Shown here piece after piece: positions 1 through 12,467 of a stretch of DNA of 64,000 nt. Both the position numbers and the translations under genes were made by a program. The notes beneath the pieces were generated by a model. The model had not been told where the DNA came from. It worked only from the letters and a program-made list of their open reading frames with translations, and did not search any database. Every line of letters starts with the position of its first letter. Position 1 is the stretch's first letter. Source of the stretch: Musa acuminata AAA Group (taxonomy: Eukaryota; Streptophyta; Magnoliopsida; Zingiberales; Musaceae); contig NC_088354.1 of assembly GCF_036884655.1 (NCBI RefSeq), positions 17,803,001 through 17,867,000 on the forward strand, in the 5' to 3' direction.

Positions 1-327
1 ATTAACTGTTCTTTACGAACCATGTTTGTGAAGTCAATATATGCATCATTTTTTATGAAATCTGGAGAAAAAATATATATGATTTACTTAACAAGTTTGT
101 GGAAGAAATTGGTGAATAAAATGTTGTCCAAGTTGTAACCGACAATGAAAGAAATTGTGTTAGTTGGTAAGATTTATCTTTTGATTTTTTTAATCTTTTA
201 ATTACTTTATCTCCAATTTGAATGAAGAATTATATGACTCCTAAGTCTTATCAATTTTATTATCCTTTGTCTTAGATAAATTACTCGAAACAAAAAACAA
301 CACTTATATGACTCAATTTGCGACACA
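1..327 (+). pseudogene. hAT transposase fragment (DUF659 part) of hAT-A(+), 5' piece
   Basis: Conceptual translation gives a degraded stretch resembling the DUF659 region of plant hAT transposases (motif like MFVKSIYASFFMKSGEKIY). The same region is better preserved on the minus strand at 11,079-11,480. The plus copy is broken by stops and cut at 327 by the inserted element 328-7,714. It resumes at about 7,723 with the next part of the protein, so this is the left piece of one interrupted transposon. The start of the gene lies off the left edge. Non-functional. Confidence 0.75.
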
Positions 328-822
328 CGGTGATTTAAAAAGCGCTAGGCACCAAAAGGCTCCAAGGTGCAAAAACGCTAGCGCTCGCCCGAGCAAAACA
401 AGGCGCTAAAATATAAAAATATATAAATTAATTACTAAATATAATTATTTAAATAAAAATATGATATTAAATTAAAAAAATCTTATAGAATCACATTATC
501 ACATTAGCAAAAAATCTCAAAATTCAAAACAATAACAATAATTTTAAATAAATAAAATTTAGCAGCATTAAAATTAAAATAATATATTATTAATCTAATA
601 AATAAAAAAATATTGTTACTAGTATCAAGGTCTACAATAACGTACAGTACCGGTGTTTCGAGGTTGGTTCGGTACGGTACGATACCGTGTACCGAGTGAT
701 ACACCTAATTTAGGGTGTAAAACACATCGAAAATACCTGAAAATAAAAAAAAATTATGAAAGGGTTTTTAAGTTAGAAATAAATATAGTAATAGTATAAG
801 TTTAGCAAAATCAATGTAAATT

Positions 823-2415
823 AGACAAGGTAGACAATACCGAATGATACCGCCCGGTACGAGCGATACGTACATACCGGTACGTGGACCGCCCGCAACA
901 GGGTGGAACGTTTAAAAGCGCCCCGTATCGGACGATACAGGGTAATATCGGGCGGCAACGGTCGAAATTTCGACCGTTACCACCCGACACAACTCGATAA
1001 CGGTCGAAATCGACCGTTACTACACTATAATAGTGCTACAGTGCTCTAACGATCAAATTGACAGTTGGAGCCCTTTCTCATAGTATTTAAACCCTTCTTC
1101 TTCCCTATTTCACTTCATTATATTCTCATGCTCTCTTAAACTATATTAAACTCTTTTTTATCTCCTAAACTCTATAAAACAACGATTTGTGAATTCAATC
1201 GAGGCTAATTTGAAAAGATTAAGAGGACGAACATTCTAATCAAGAGGTATATATTCTCTTTCTTTAATTGGAGAATAATTAAGATCTTTAATATTATGAT
1301 TAGTGTGTTTCATACATATTAAATATTGAACAATATTTATGATGCTGTGATTAGTCATTTTAATGATGATTTAATCAAAATTTGTTCGATTTTATGTCAA
1401 TTTAATGTGTTTAATACATACTAGGGTGTTTGTCATGTTTATAGTGTCGAAAGAGAAGTAATTAGTGAAAAATTAACTATGTTAATCACATAATTAATGT
1501 ATCTAATAATGATTTTATCATAATTTGAATCATATTGGATCAAAATTATATATTTAATGTTTCTTTTATATGTTTGACATATATATGACGGTAAAATAGG
1601 TTTAATTAGGTTTTATTAAAGTTATTTATTGCTACGATTAGTCATTTTAATGATGATTTTAATCAAAATTTGTTCAATTTTATATCAATTCAATGTGTTT
1701 AATACCTACTAGGGTGTTTGCTATGTTTATGGTGTTGAAAGAGAAATAATTAGTGAAAAATTAATATGTTAATCATGTAATTAGTGCATCTAATGATGAT
1801 TTTATTATAATTTGAATCATATTTGATCAAAATTATATATTTAATGTTTCTTTTATGGGTTTGACATATATATGAAGACAAAATAGGTTTAATTAGGTTT
1901 TATTAAAGTTATTTAATGCTGCGATTAGTCATTTTAATGATGATTTAATCGAAATTTGTTCGATTTGATGTCAATTCAATATGTTTAATATCTATTAAAG
2001 TGTTTGTCATGTTTATAGTGTTGAAAAAGAAATAATTAGTGAAAAATTAACTATATTAATCCTGTAATTAGTGTATCTAATGATGATTTTATCATAATTT
2101 AAATTATATTAGATCAAAATTACATATTTAATGTTTCTTTTATGTGTTTGGCATATATATGATGGTAAAATATGTTTAATTAGGTTTTATTAAAATTATT
2201 TAATGCTACGATTAGTGATTTTTTATCGATATTTAGTCAATTTAATATGTTTATACTTTATAGTTTATTTGATTTAAATTTGGTAGGATCATGGCACTAA
2301 AGGAACAACCACATGATAATGTATGAGTTCATACCCGAAAGATAGATGGGAACCGTCACCATTGGCAATGTATTTATTGTGACTACATTGGCAAGGGTAG
2401 AAGAATAACTCGGGT
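823..2415 (+). repeat. Left arm of long inverted repeat (about 1.6 kb)
   Basis: Starts near GACAAGGTAGACAATACCG and runs through a block rich in GGTACG/CGGTCGAAATTTCGACCG, a 287-bp tandem array, and the transposase start codon (ATG at 2,291) with the first BED-finger codons. The whole stretch recurs inverted at 5,780-7,090. It is about 280 bp longer than the right arm, matching one extra tandem unit. Confidence 0.85.
1344..2270 (+). repeat. 287-bp tandem repeat, three units plus partial
   Basis: The phrase GCTRYGATTAGTSATTTT recurs at 1,344, 1,631, 1,918 and 2,205, exactly 287 bp apart. Each unit has the same order of AT-rich motifs, including GACATATATATGA and TTAATTAGGTTTTATTAAA. The array lies between the arm terminus and the transposase start, where a promoter and 5' UTR would be. 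Confidence 0.9.
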
Positions 2416-5367
2416 GAAAATGCATTTAGCAGGCGGGTATCCTGATGTTGCAAAATGCAAGAAGGTTCCGACGAAGATCCGTAAATTATTTCAAAGCAAG
2501 CTACGACAAGCAAAGGAAGATACATTAAAAAAGAAGGCAAGGGTTAAGGAAGAATATGACAGGGCTATACAGGAACTAGTTTATGATCAGTATGAGGATT
2601 GCAACGATCAAATCGACCCGGATCTCATAGCTAGGATTCATGCATCATTGGAGCATTAGTATACGGTCGATAAAGCAATGAGGCATTGACGACCTGACTC
2701 ACAATTGGAGCATGGCAGTGGTAGTGGAATCCAGAGGTCGGCCAGCATGAGGCAACCAACTGCTCCTTCTCAGTTAGGCCGAACTAATAGCATGAGGTAT
2801 GGTGAACTCCGTGGTTTTATGAGAGGTCTTGGCAGGAGGTCCGCACCATATATTATTGATATTGATCCGCAAGCCTATCCCCCACAAATAGCGAAACAGA
2901 CACGGATTAACGATGCATACACAAAAGAAAAAAAAACCGGATATTGGGAAGGCAATCTCAAAATGGTTCAACTTCCACAGGATTCTAACCAACACAGCCC
3001 AAGGTCCATATTATCATAGCATGATCTCTTCTATTTAAAAGTCTGGCACGTGGATCCAACCTCCAACACCGAAGGAGATTTACAGCGTGTACTTAGATGA
3101 GGAGGTAGTAGAACTAAAGGATTGGATCAAATCTTTCAAGAGGCAATGGGACGAATATGGGGTGACACTAATGTGTGACAATTAGATAGGACCAACAAGA
3201 ATGAGTATCAACTTTCTTGTTTATTGCAATAGAAGAGTAGTATTTCATAAGTCCGTTAATGCTTCTGAAAAGATTCAAGATGCAAACTACATTGAGAGCT
3301 TGATAGACACTATAGTAGAGGAGATTGGATCATAGTATGTTGTCCAAATAATAACCGACAATGGAGCGAATTTCAAAAAGGCCGGTTTGCAATTGATAGA
3401 AAAAAGAAAAAGTTTGTTTTGGACTCCATGTGCAACTCCTTGCATAGATCTAATGCTAAAGGATATTGGTGAGTTGGATGTGGTCAAGAATTATGTAGCT
3501 CGAGCACAATCAATTACAAAGTTTATATATAATCATCATTGGGTCCACGCTTTAATGCAAAAGTATGTAAACGGTGAGATCCTCCGACCTGGAATTACTC
3601 GGTTTGCTACCAATTTTATTGCATTAAAGTCATTACAGCAAAAAAGGCATGGCTTAAAGGCAATGGTCACCTGACAAAAATGGTTTGAATCCAGATATTC
3701 GAAATTGAGCGATAGAAAGAAGATAGAAAAGTCCATTCTTTCCTCTAGATTTTGGGAGACTACGGTAAAAATCATAAAAGGTGTGGAACCACTTTATATT
3801 GTCCTCCGTAAGGTTAATATGGACAAGCGTCCACAGATGTCGTATCTTAAATATATGCTGATTTCAGCAAGGGAGGAGGTCAGGAGAGCATTCAAAGATG
3901 ATTTTAAGGCCGACCAATATGTATGGATCATTGATCATCAGACCGAAGTTCATATGGATCAAGATATCCATAATGCCGGTAAATTCATATTCAGAAAATT
4001 TTAATTTATTATTATTCAAATAATAAAAAATCATACTAACAAAATTATGTCTTGCAGCGTACTATCTAAACCTGGTAATTCAATATCGATATGTTCTCGG
4101 AACGTAAAATGATTTCCTAACGACATTGCGAAATGTTATATTTCAGCTTTAGCCAAACACTACTGATGAAGCCGATGCTCTTATGGAGGGTTGGTTACTT
4201 CGAAAAACAGTTAGTTCATTCTCCGACGTTGTAGCTGCATCGTGTCGGTACACTATGGATCCTGGTGACAAAAAGTTATACATATTGATTATCAATTATA
4301 TTTAATGTTAATTATTTGTTATGCTAATAAAATCTTATTTATATCTTTTTGCAATCGAGTGGTGGCTACAATTTAGAGGGGATGCACCACATTTAAGGAA
4401 GGTTGTCGTTTGTGTACTTTCACAGACAACAACATCCAGTGGTTGCGAACGTAATTGGTCAACGTTTGCATTGATTAATACGAAGGTCCGCAACAAACTC
4501 TCCTACAGACGGTTAGAGAAACTAGTATATGTCCCTTATAACATGCGGCTAAGATTGCGATGTGCTGAGTTGGATAAGGAGCCAAAGGAACCATATATTG
4601 ATCCCATTGACCTCCAATTCTACAACGAAGATTCAAAGCCAATGTTAGATTGGGTTGAAGCAACAGAGAACCAAGAGGATCCTCTCCTTGATAAGGCGAG
4701 AGATCCTCAGCGTCCTTCACGTTTTATCACCGAGGCAATAGAAGAAAAAAAAGCACAACCCCAACAGGTGAAAAATCCCCCTCGATTACAACGTGGCAGG
4801 AGTCAAACAACATCGAGTCAAACTGCTTGAGGAACTACAGACACCCAACGGTCATAGTCGTCCGCCCAGCGTGCAAAGGCAAAGGGGAAGGCAGTAGTAT
4901 CAGTGTTAGAAAGAATCGAGTCGGGCAACGAGACACCTTCACAATCACATTCAGCAACTCGCTCGGTCCAGAGACATGACAGCAACACGGACAACAGTGC
5001 CTCGACGGATGATGGCGGTGATGCCGGGCAGTCGTTGGTCTCATCTACACAACTTGAGGGTGGTGCATGGACTGAGGAACAATATTTTACACATGCCACC
5101 CAAGATTCAGATCATGGAACTCGACAAGGTACTGGTCAAGTTTATGCGCGGAAGGGGAAGGGGAAGGTAGTGGATGAATTTGAGCAGATGCGACAGAGCC
5201 TACATGATATAGACAAAGAAAGAAGCTCATCGTATTCACAATCATCGTATTATGGAGAATCATACGGGCAACAACAGTATGATGATAGTTGGTCATCCTT
5301 CTCTGAGCAACAGTATGATACAGAGCAGCAAATCAGTAGCGAAACTAGAAGCTCTGAAATTCACTAA
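2291..5367 (+). pseudogene. Decayed hAT-superfamily transposase (BED finger, DUF659, hAT-C)
   Basis: Fragments follow the order of a plant hAT transposase. A BED-type zinc finger (RHHWQCIYCDYIGKG, then VKMHLAGGYPDVAKC) covers about 2,350-2,480. A linker covers 2,480-3,000. A DUF659-like part covers about 3,050-3,690 (IITDNGANFKKAG, FWTPCATPCIDLMLKDIG). The C-terminal dimerisation part covers about 4,350-4,560 (WWLQFRGDAPHLRKV, SGCERNWSTFALI). A Ser/Gln/Tyr-rich tail follows to 5,367. Frames are broken: for example the codon after VHDNV-like residues is TGA where the family has Trp, and further stops lie near 3,020, 3,180, 3,335 and 4,050. No intact frame spans two domains. The C-terminal region carries the CxxNWS-type motif usual for hAT. 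Non-functional now. Confidence 0.85.
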
Positions 5368-5779
5368 TATATGCCTTAAGAGCTGACTCGGACAAATATG
5401 ATTCATGACGATCAGCCTACGATCAACACCACAATGATGCATCAATGGCATACAGTGTATCAATACACTATATCATGGGATCAATTTCATGATTGGGTCC
5501 AACAAACAAATCATATATGTATAGGATCGAGGACCCCGATCCGCCACCCGTGGAGGCCCGTCGTTCGTTTTGGTGGTAGAATAAAAAATCAGGTATATCT
5601 ACATATGTGATTATTTAATTCATTTGAATTTTAGAGTTTATATTGTAACAAAATAGTCTAACAATTCAAATGATTTTTCTGTAGATATTTCAATATTTAC
5701 AGAAGGACAATCCATAACGGACTGAAATACGAACCTTGAATAAGACTTCCTCAAAGCCCGAAAAATATATGTGATACTA

Positions 5780-7090
5780 TTCTTCCTCCACCCTTGTCAA
5801 TGTAGTCACAATAAATACATTATCAATGATGACGATTCTCATCTATCTTTCGGGCATAAACCCATGCATCATCATGTGGCTGTTCCTTTGGTGCCATGAT
5901 CCTACCAAATTTAAATCAAATAAACTATACAGTATAAAAATATTAAATTGACCAAATATCGATCAAAAATCATTAATCGCAGCATTAAATAACTTTAATA
6001 AAACCTAATTAAACCTATTTTACCATCATATATATGTCAAACATATAAAAGAAACATTAAATATATAATTTTGATCCAATATAATTTAAATTATAATAAA
6101 ATCATCATTAGATACACTAATTACATGATTAACATAGTTAATTTTCCATTAATTACTTCTCTTTCAACACTATAAACATGACAAACACCCTAATAGGTAT
6201 TAAACGCATTAAATTGACATAAAATCGAACAAATTTCGATTAAATCATCATTAAAATGATTAATCGCAGCATTAAATAACTTTAATAAAACCTAATTAAA
6301 CCTATTTTACCATCATATATATGTTAAACACATAAAAGAAACATTAAATATGTAATTTTGATCCAATATGATTAAAATTCTGATAAATCATCATTAGATA
6401 TACTAATTACATGATTAACATAGTTAATTTTTCACTAATTACTTCTCTTTCAACACTATAAACATGGCAAACACTCTAATAGGTATTAAACATATTGAAT
6501 TGACATAAAATCAAACAAATTTCGATTAAATCATCTTTAAAATAACTAATCGTAACATCATAAATATTTTTCAATATTTAATATGCATGAAACACACTAA
6601 TCATAATATTAAAGATCTTAATTACTCTCTAATTAAAGAAAGAGAATACATACCACTTGATTAGAAAGTTCTTCCTCTTAATCTTCCCAAATTAGCCTCG
6701 ATTGAATTCATAAATCGTTGTTTTGTAGAGTTTTGGAGAGAAAAAAAAGTTTGAGATAGTTTAAGAGAGTATGAGAATCTAATGGAGTGACATAGGGAAA
6801 AAGAAGGATTTAAATACTATGAGAAAGGGCTCCAACGGTCAATTTGATCGTTGGAGCACTGTAGCATTGTTATAGTGCGATAACGGTCAATTTCGATTGT
6901 TACCGAGTTGTGCGGGGCGGTAACGATCGAAATTTCGACCGTTACCGCCTGATATTACTCTGTATCATTCAATGTGGGGCGCTTTTAAACATTCCGCCCA
7001 GTTGCGGGCGGTCCGCGTACCGGTATGCCGTCGGACTGGTATGTATTGCCCGTACCGGGCGGTATCATTCGGTATTGTCTACCTTGACTA
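5780..7090 (-). repeat. Right arm of long inverted repeat (about 1.3 kb)
   Basis: Reverse complement of 823-2,415: it begins (minus strand) with the same GTCAAGGTAGACAATACC terminus and ends with a second copy of the transposase start (ATGGCACCAAAGGAACAGC) plus BED-finger codons. The coding start is therefore present on both sides of the element facing inward. This copy also has a stop at a conserved Trp. Confidence 0.85.
5945..6560 (-). repeat. 287-bp tandem repeat, two units, in the right arm
   Basis: Boundary phrase CGCAGCATTAAATAACTTT occurs at 5,979 and 6,266 with a degenerate third at about 6,552 (spacings 287 and 286). Same unit as 1,344-2,270 but one repeat shorter. Confidence 0.85.
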
Positions 7091-7139
7091 GTATACAGTT
7101 AACAATATACTATTAGCAGTATACTGTTGAGTCGATGTG

Positions 7140-7480
7140 AGTAGAGGGAGTAAGAGTAGCAATAGCGGCAATGGCAACGGGAGCGGGAGCGAGAGCGACG
7201 ATTGTGGCGAGCAGCGACAACAGCGATAGTGGCAGCAGCGGCAACGAGCAACGAACAGCGACAACGGTGTAAGAGTAAGATTGAGGCTACTGACTAAGAG
7301 AAGCAGCAGTGGTAGCAGGAGCGAGAGCGGGAGCGGCGAAAGTGACAACGACAGCAGCAACAGCAACGACAGTGCAGCAGCAACGGAGAGCAGCAACAAT
7401 GAAGACAGGCAACGATAGCGGAGAGAGGCAACGACAGTAGAGAGGAAATGTCAACGGTAGAATCGCAAGCAAGGTTAGGG
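7140..7480. repeat. Purine-rich imperfect repeat of GCAACG/GCAGCG/GAGCG words
   Basis: About 340 bp of the plus strand is built from GGCAACGG, GCAGCAGC and GGGAGCGAGAGCG words with almost no pyrimidine runs. Long Leu/Ser/Pro-rich frames on the minus strand here are a consequence of this composition, not genes. Confidence 0.7.
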
Positions 7481-7559
7481 TTGGAGAAGTCGTGAGAGGG
7501 ATGTTGGGAGGCTGATATCGGTGCTTTAGTTAGTTCAATCGAACCAACTGAAGCACTAG

Positions 7560-7714
7560 AGACCGAACCAAACGTAAAACACTAGTTCGGTCGCCTGGTT
7601 TAACCAGGGCGCTCGCCCGAAGCGCCCGACGCTTGGGCTCGAGCGAGCGCCTAGGCAGCGCCTCTTTGAAGCGAGGCCCTCGGGGCTCGCCTCGCCCGAG
7701 CACCTATTGAAATC
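7560..7714. repeat. GC-rich subterminal block of element N1
   Basis: Contains repeated GCGCTCGCCCGAAGCGC / GCTCGAGCGAGCGCC words, in contrast to AT-rich surroundings. Related blocks occur near 345-405, 9,350-9,390 and 12,050-12,190, marking the ends of the same hAT family. Confidence 0.65.
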
Positions 7715-7722
7715 GTGACATA

Positions 7723-9425
7723 TTGCATTAATTTAATATTGAAGGATATTGAAAAGATTCTTAAAATCAAGAAGACTTTAGAAAAGGCAATCTTTGTCAT
7801 TGGATTTCTCTATAATCATAATGGGGTTTTTAATATAATGAGAGAATTCATAGATAGTAGGGAATTGGTGAGATAAGGTGTCACTCGATTTGTTACTTTC
7901 TTCTTCACATTACAAAGCATACATCTTCAAAAACATAACCTAAGAAACATATTTACCTCGAAGAAATGGATGACAAGCAAATGGGAAAAAAAACGAAAGG
8001 CAAAAAGGCCAGTGATATCATTTTAATGTCATCCTTTTGGAAGCTTATAGTTTATATATTAAAAGTAATAGACCCTCTTGTTCGAGTCCTTCGATTGACG
8101 AATAATGAAAATAAACTTGCAATGGGATATATTTATGAGGCTATGAATAGAGCAAAGGAGACGATTCAAAAGTCTTTTAATGGAAATGAAGAAAAGTATA
8201 AGAAAATAATTGCAATCATTGACGAAAGTTGGAGTTGTCAACTTCATCGCCCATTACATGCAACAGGAGATATTATTTGACCCCAAAATTCTTTTATACG
8301 ATCACCTCTATTGGGTTTGATGCATAAGTTCCAAATGGGTTATATCAGTGCATTACAAGATTGGTTCCAAGCCTTGAGGTATAAGATAAGATCATATATA
8401 AATTATCTTTATATAAAAATGTCGATGGTCCCTTTAAAATTCCAATGACAGTTCAATCTAGGACAATGACATCTCCAAGTATTAATAAATTGATATAATC
8501 AATTTTATCTATAGTATGTTACTATGTTATTTCTAATAATAAAATAAATTTTATAGTTGAATGGTGGAGTCTATTAGGAAATTCTACCTCGAACTTACAA
8601 CAATTGGCTATCAAAATTTTTAGTTTGATATGTAGTGTTACGAGTTATAAGCGAAACTAGAGTCTTTGAGCATGTAAAGATCACAAAATATTTTTATTTC
8701 AATTAATCTATTCCGTTTTAGATAGATGTATCAATATATTTTCAAATTATATGATATGACAGATTCACTCAAAAAGAAGAAATCGGTTGGAGCATCAATA
8801 ATTACATTATTTTGTTTTTATATAAAATATAATCAAGCATTGAAGGTTTGTTATGATTTGCAAAATAGCATTGATCCAATCTCATTACAAGACATTGATG
8901 ATTCAAATGATTGGTTGGTGAAAGAAATGGGTGAGATCTTACAAGATACCGAAGACAAGCTTGTCTTTGAAGATGACAGTTTGATATTGGAAGATGTGAC
9001 AAGAGCCTCGGGTGTTAAAGAATTACAAATATATATAAGACAGATGACGAAGGGAAGAATGAGGGCAAAAGCCTCAAGTTCATCTCCTGCTATTATTGAA
9101 GATGATGAAACATATTTTGACGAATAATGATGAGAGGAAGAGAAGGATGATGATATGTTTGAAAATGACGATATTGATTATGATGAATGAATTTAATGCA
9201 AAACTTTATTATTTTAAGTCTTTTGACATTTTTGTTATTAGAAGATGGATAATGTGACTTGGTACTTTAGATCTTTCTAACTTAATGTCATATTTTTTAT
9301 TTATATAATCATATTTATCAATCGTATTATATATTTTTATATTTCAGAGTGCCTCGCTTTGCTTGGGTGAGCGTCTAGCACCTTGGACATTTTGAGACCT
9401 TAGCAACTATTGCTTTTTAAATCAC
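7723..9425 (+). pseudogene. hAT transposase C-terminal half and 3' end of hAT-A(+)
   Basis: Continues the protein interrupted at 327: a segment like HCINLILKDIEKILKIKK, then FIYNHNGVFNIMREF, a long stretch at 7,966-8,280 (MSSFWKLIVYILKVIDPLVRVL), then 8,726-9,127 (DIDDSNDWLVKEMGEILQDTED and an acidic C-terminus). Stops interrupt it, for example near 7,874 and 8,280. After the coding remnant the element ends at 9,425 in ATTGCTTTTTAAATCACTG, the reverse complement of the terminus seen at the left end of N1. The intact 3' terminus abuts hAT-A(-). Confidence 0.8.
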
Positions 9426-12194
9426 TGTATTATCCGTCTTCTAATAATAAAAATGTTACATGATTCAAAGCAATAAAGTTTTACATCAAATTCAATCATT
9501 ATCATAATCAACATCGTCATTCTCAAACATATCATCTTTCTCTTTCGCTCGTTCATCTTCATCAAAATATATTTTCTCCTCTTCAACAATAGCAGGAGAC
9601 GAACTTGAGATTCTTGCACTCATTTTTACCTTCATCATCTACCTTGTATAAGTCTGCAACTCTCTAACACGTGAAGCTCTTGCCACATCTCCCCATGTCA
9701 AGCTGTCATCTTCAAATACATGCTCATCTTTGGCATCTTGCAAGTTCACATTCATTTCCCCAACCAACCACTCATTTGAATAATCAATGTCTTGTAATGA
9801 AATTGGATTAATGTTATTTCATGATTCATGATGAGCCTTCAATACTTTATTATGATTTATATAAACCAGATCATGTAATCTTTGATGCTCTAACTGATTT
9901 TCTCACTTTACGTGAATCTATCATATCATATAATTTAAAAATATATTAATACATCTATCTAAAAAAGAATAGAATAATTAACAAAAATATTCTGTGATCC
10001 TTACATGCTCAAAGGCACTCTAGTTTCACTCACAATTTGCTACACTACAAGTCAAACTAAGAATTTTGATAATCAATTGCTAGAAGTTCGATGTGAAATT
10101 TCCAAATAAACTTTCATCATTCAACTACAAAATTTACTTTATTATTAACAATAACACACTAAACATGAAATTAATTATATAAATTTATAAATACATGGGG
10201 ATATAATTGTCCTAGATCGACCTGTCATTCGAATTCCAAAAAGACCATCGACATTCTTATATAAAGATAATTCACGTATGATCTTATCTTGTACCTCAGG
10301 ACTTGGAACTAACCTTGCAGTGCACTTATATAACTCATTTACAACTTCTATATTAAACTCAATGGAGGTGTTCTCATAAAAGACTTTTGAGTTCAAATAA
10401 TATCCTGCTACATGTAATGGAGAATAAAATTGATAATTCCATCTTTCGTCAATGATTGCAAATATTTTCTTATATTTTTCTTCATTTCCATCAAAAGATT
10501 TTTGAATTGTCTTCTTTTCTCTATCTGTAACCTCATAAATATATCTTATTGTAGGTTTTTTTTCATTATCCGCCAACCAAAGGACTCGAACAAGAGGGCA
10601 CATTACCTTTAATGTATAAACTATAAGATTCCAAAAGGATAGCATTAAGATAATATCATCGGCTCTCTTACCTTTCGCTTATTTTGCCCATTTGCTTGTC
10701 ACTCATTTCTTCGAGGTAAACAAATTTATAAGGTTATATTTTTACGATGTATGCTTTGTAATGTCAAGAAGAAAGTAGCAAATCAGATGACACCATATCT
10801 CACCAACTCCTTATTGCTTATGAATTCTCTCATCATATTTAAAACTCCAATATAATTATAGAAAAATCCAACGACAAAGATTACCCTTTTTAAAGTCTTC
10901 TTGATGTAAGGAATCTTTTCAATATCCTCCAATATTAAATCAATGCAATGCGCCGCAAATTGAGTTCAATATAAGTGTTGTTTTTTCGCTTCAAGTAATT
11001 TACCTAAAACAAAAGATAACAAAATTGATAAAACTTAGGTGTTTTATAGTTCTTTCATTCAAATTAGAGACAAAGTAATTAAAAGATTAAAAAATTCGAA
11101 AGATAAATCTTATCAAGTAACACATAGTTGCTTCTATTATCGGTTATAACTTGGACAATATTTTGTTCACCAACTTCTTTTATAAGCTTATTAAGCAACT
11201 CATATATCTTTTCTCCAGATTTCATAAAAGATGATGTATCTATTGACTTCACAAACATAGTTCCTAAAGAATAATTGATCATAAAATTAATTATCCTCTT
11301 ATGTCTCCTGTCGGTCCAAGCATCGGACATAATAAAGCAAACATGTTTTACCCATGATTCTTTATGACCCTTTAATAAGTTATTTGTATAATCCAACTCT
11401 TTTTTTAATAATGGAACTCGCAACTCATAATAACTTGAAGGTTTTAATCCCCCACTATATCTTCCAATAGCTTCAATCATCTCTTTAAAATTGTCTAAAC
11501 GACAAGTACTAAGGGAAAGGCCAGCATGATAGAAGAAGTGAGCAATATGTTGAATTGTTCTTCCCCTTATTTCCTTACCACAAACATCACTTATATTTGT
11601 TTGTCTTAATTTTACTCCTGCTTGCCCTTGTTAATCCTGTGATCCGTGGTACATATATAAGTTCATCGGCCCCTTTTCACCCTTCTTAAAAACTATGTTT
11701 TCTTTTCTTTTTCTATCAAATACCCTTTTCCCACTTGGATTGACATTTTTTTAATAATCTTTTTCTTCTTCATCTCTAATATGTTCAACATTATCCTCGA
11801 GTAAAATCTTATAAGATTTATTCTTATGCATATTTTTTTTAGTCATATAAGTTAGCAACTCTTCTTTTACATCAGGTGAATACTACGTGCATGTCGATGC
11901 ATTATTAAAGTTCCCTACTTGATGCTGCTTTGCACGTGGGTCGATGGGTTTTGCAAGTATAATAGTATGTAGCTTAGTTGGTTCAATCAAACCAACTAGC
12001 TATTGTTCAACTGAACCAGACTTAATAGTGCTTTGTTTGAAACGAGCACTTGCCCGAGGCGCTCGACGCTTGGGTTCTGGTGAGCACCCAGGCGACGCTT
12101 CACTGAAGTGCACTACTTGGTCGAGGCTTGAGGCACTCGAGCCACACCTCGCCTCACCCAAGCATCTAAGCAAGTACCTGGGCGCCTATTTAAA
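9426..12194 (-). pseudogene. hAT-A(-): second copy of the same hAT, opposite strand
   Basis: Reading on the minus strand, 11,480-11,079 carries DUF659-like sequence (VKHVCFIMSDAWTDRRHKR, TSSFMKSGEKIYELLNKL, IVQVITDNRSNYVLLDK). 10,645-10,175 carries the C-terminal half (SFWNLIVYTLKVMCPLVRVL, VDGLFGIRMTGRSR), and 9,660-9,430 the acidic tail. It is better preserved than the plus copy but still broken between these blocks. A GC-rich subterminal block and GGCGCCTATTTAAA at 12,181-12,194 look like its 5' terminus. On the low-coordinate side it stops abruptly at 9,426, inside sequence homologous to the plus copy's 3' UTR, where that copy's terminus begins. Confidence 0.8.
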
Positions 12195-12467
12195 CCCTTG
12201 TCCTCGAGTCAACAAAAACTATATTGCAAAGAATGTCTCAGTGCTTCAGGTTCCAAACAACATTAGATGTGGATAGCTAAGCATCACTCGAAAAAAAGCT
12301 GATTACCTCTCTCCTAACAAGCTACCAAGCACCAATAGGAAAAAAATGAAAAGAAAAGGGGAATAATCAGTAATAGGATCCCAAGAAGTCTCATCTTTAA
12401 ACACTATACATGACATGAAAAAAAAAGAAAATGGAAATAAGGGGAAAAAATAACTCAATATCACACA

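Larger units (their letters stand above)
328..7714. mobile_element. hAT-like element N1 nested in hAT-A(+), with 8-bp TSD
   Basis: The left end begins CGGTGATTTAAAAAGCGC and the right end finishes CACCTATTGAAATC, whose reverse complement shares GATTT plus a GC-rich subterminal block. Flanking 8-mers are GCGACACA (320-327) and GTGACATA (7,715-7,722), 6/8 identical with both differences C/T. The paralogous empty site in the minus-strand copy (near 10,945-10,990) reads through as GCGGCGCA followed by TTGCATT. This supports an 8-bp TSD, as in hAT elements. Exact ends may be off by a few bases. Inside lies a second structure with long inverted arms and a decayed transposase. Whether that belongs to N1 or is a further insertion is unresolved. 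Confidence 0.7.

Noticed and set aside
2289..2540. Minus-strand 83-codon frame with a hydrophobic start
   Set aside because: Antisense of the BED-finger region of the transposase, opens from a non-ATG codon.
7088..7472. Two overlapping Leu/Ser/Pro-rich frames on the minus strand
   Set aside because: They arise from the purine-rich simple repeat on the other strand; composition, not coding.
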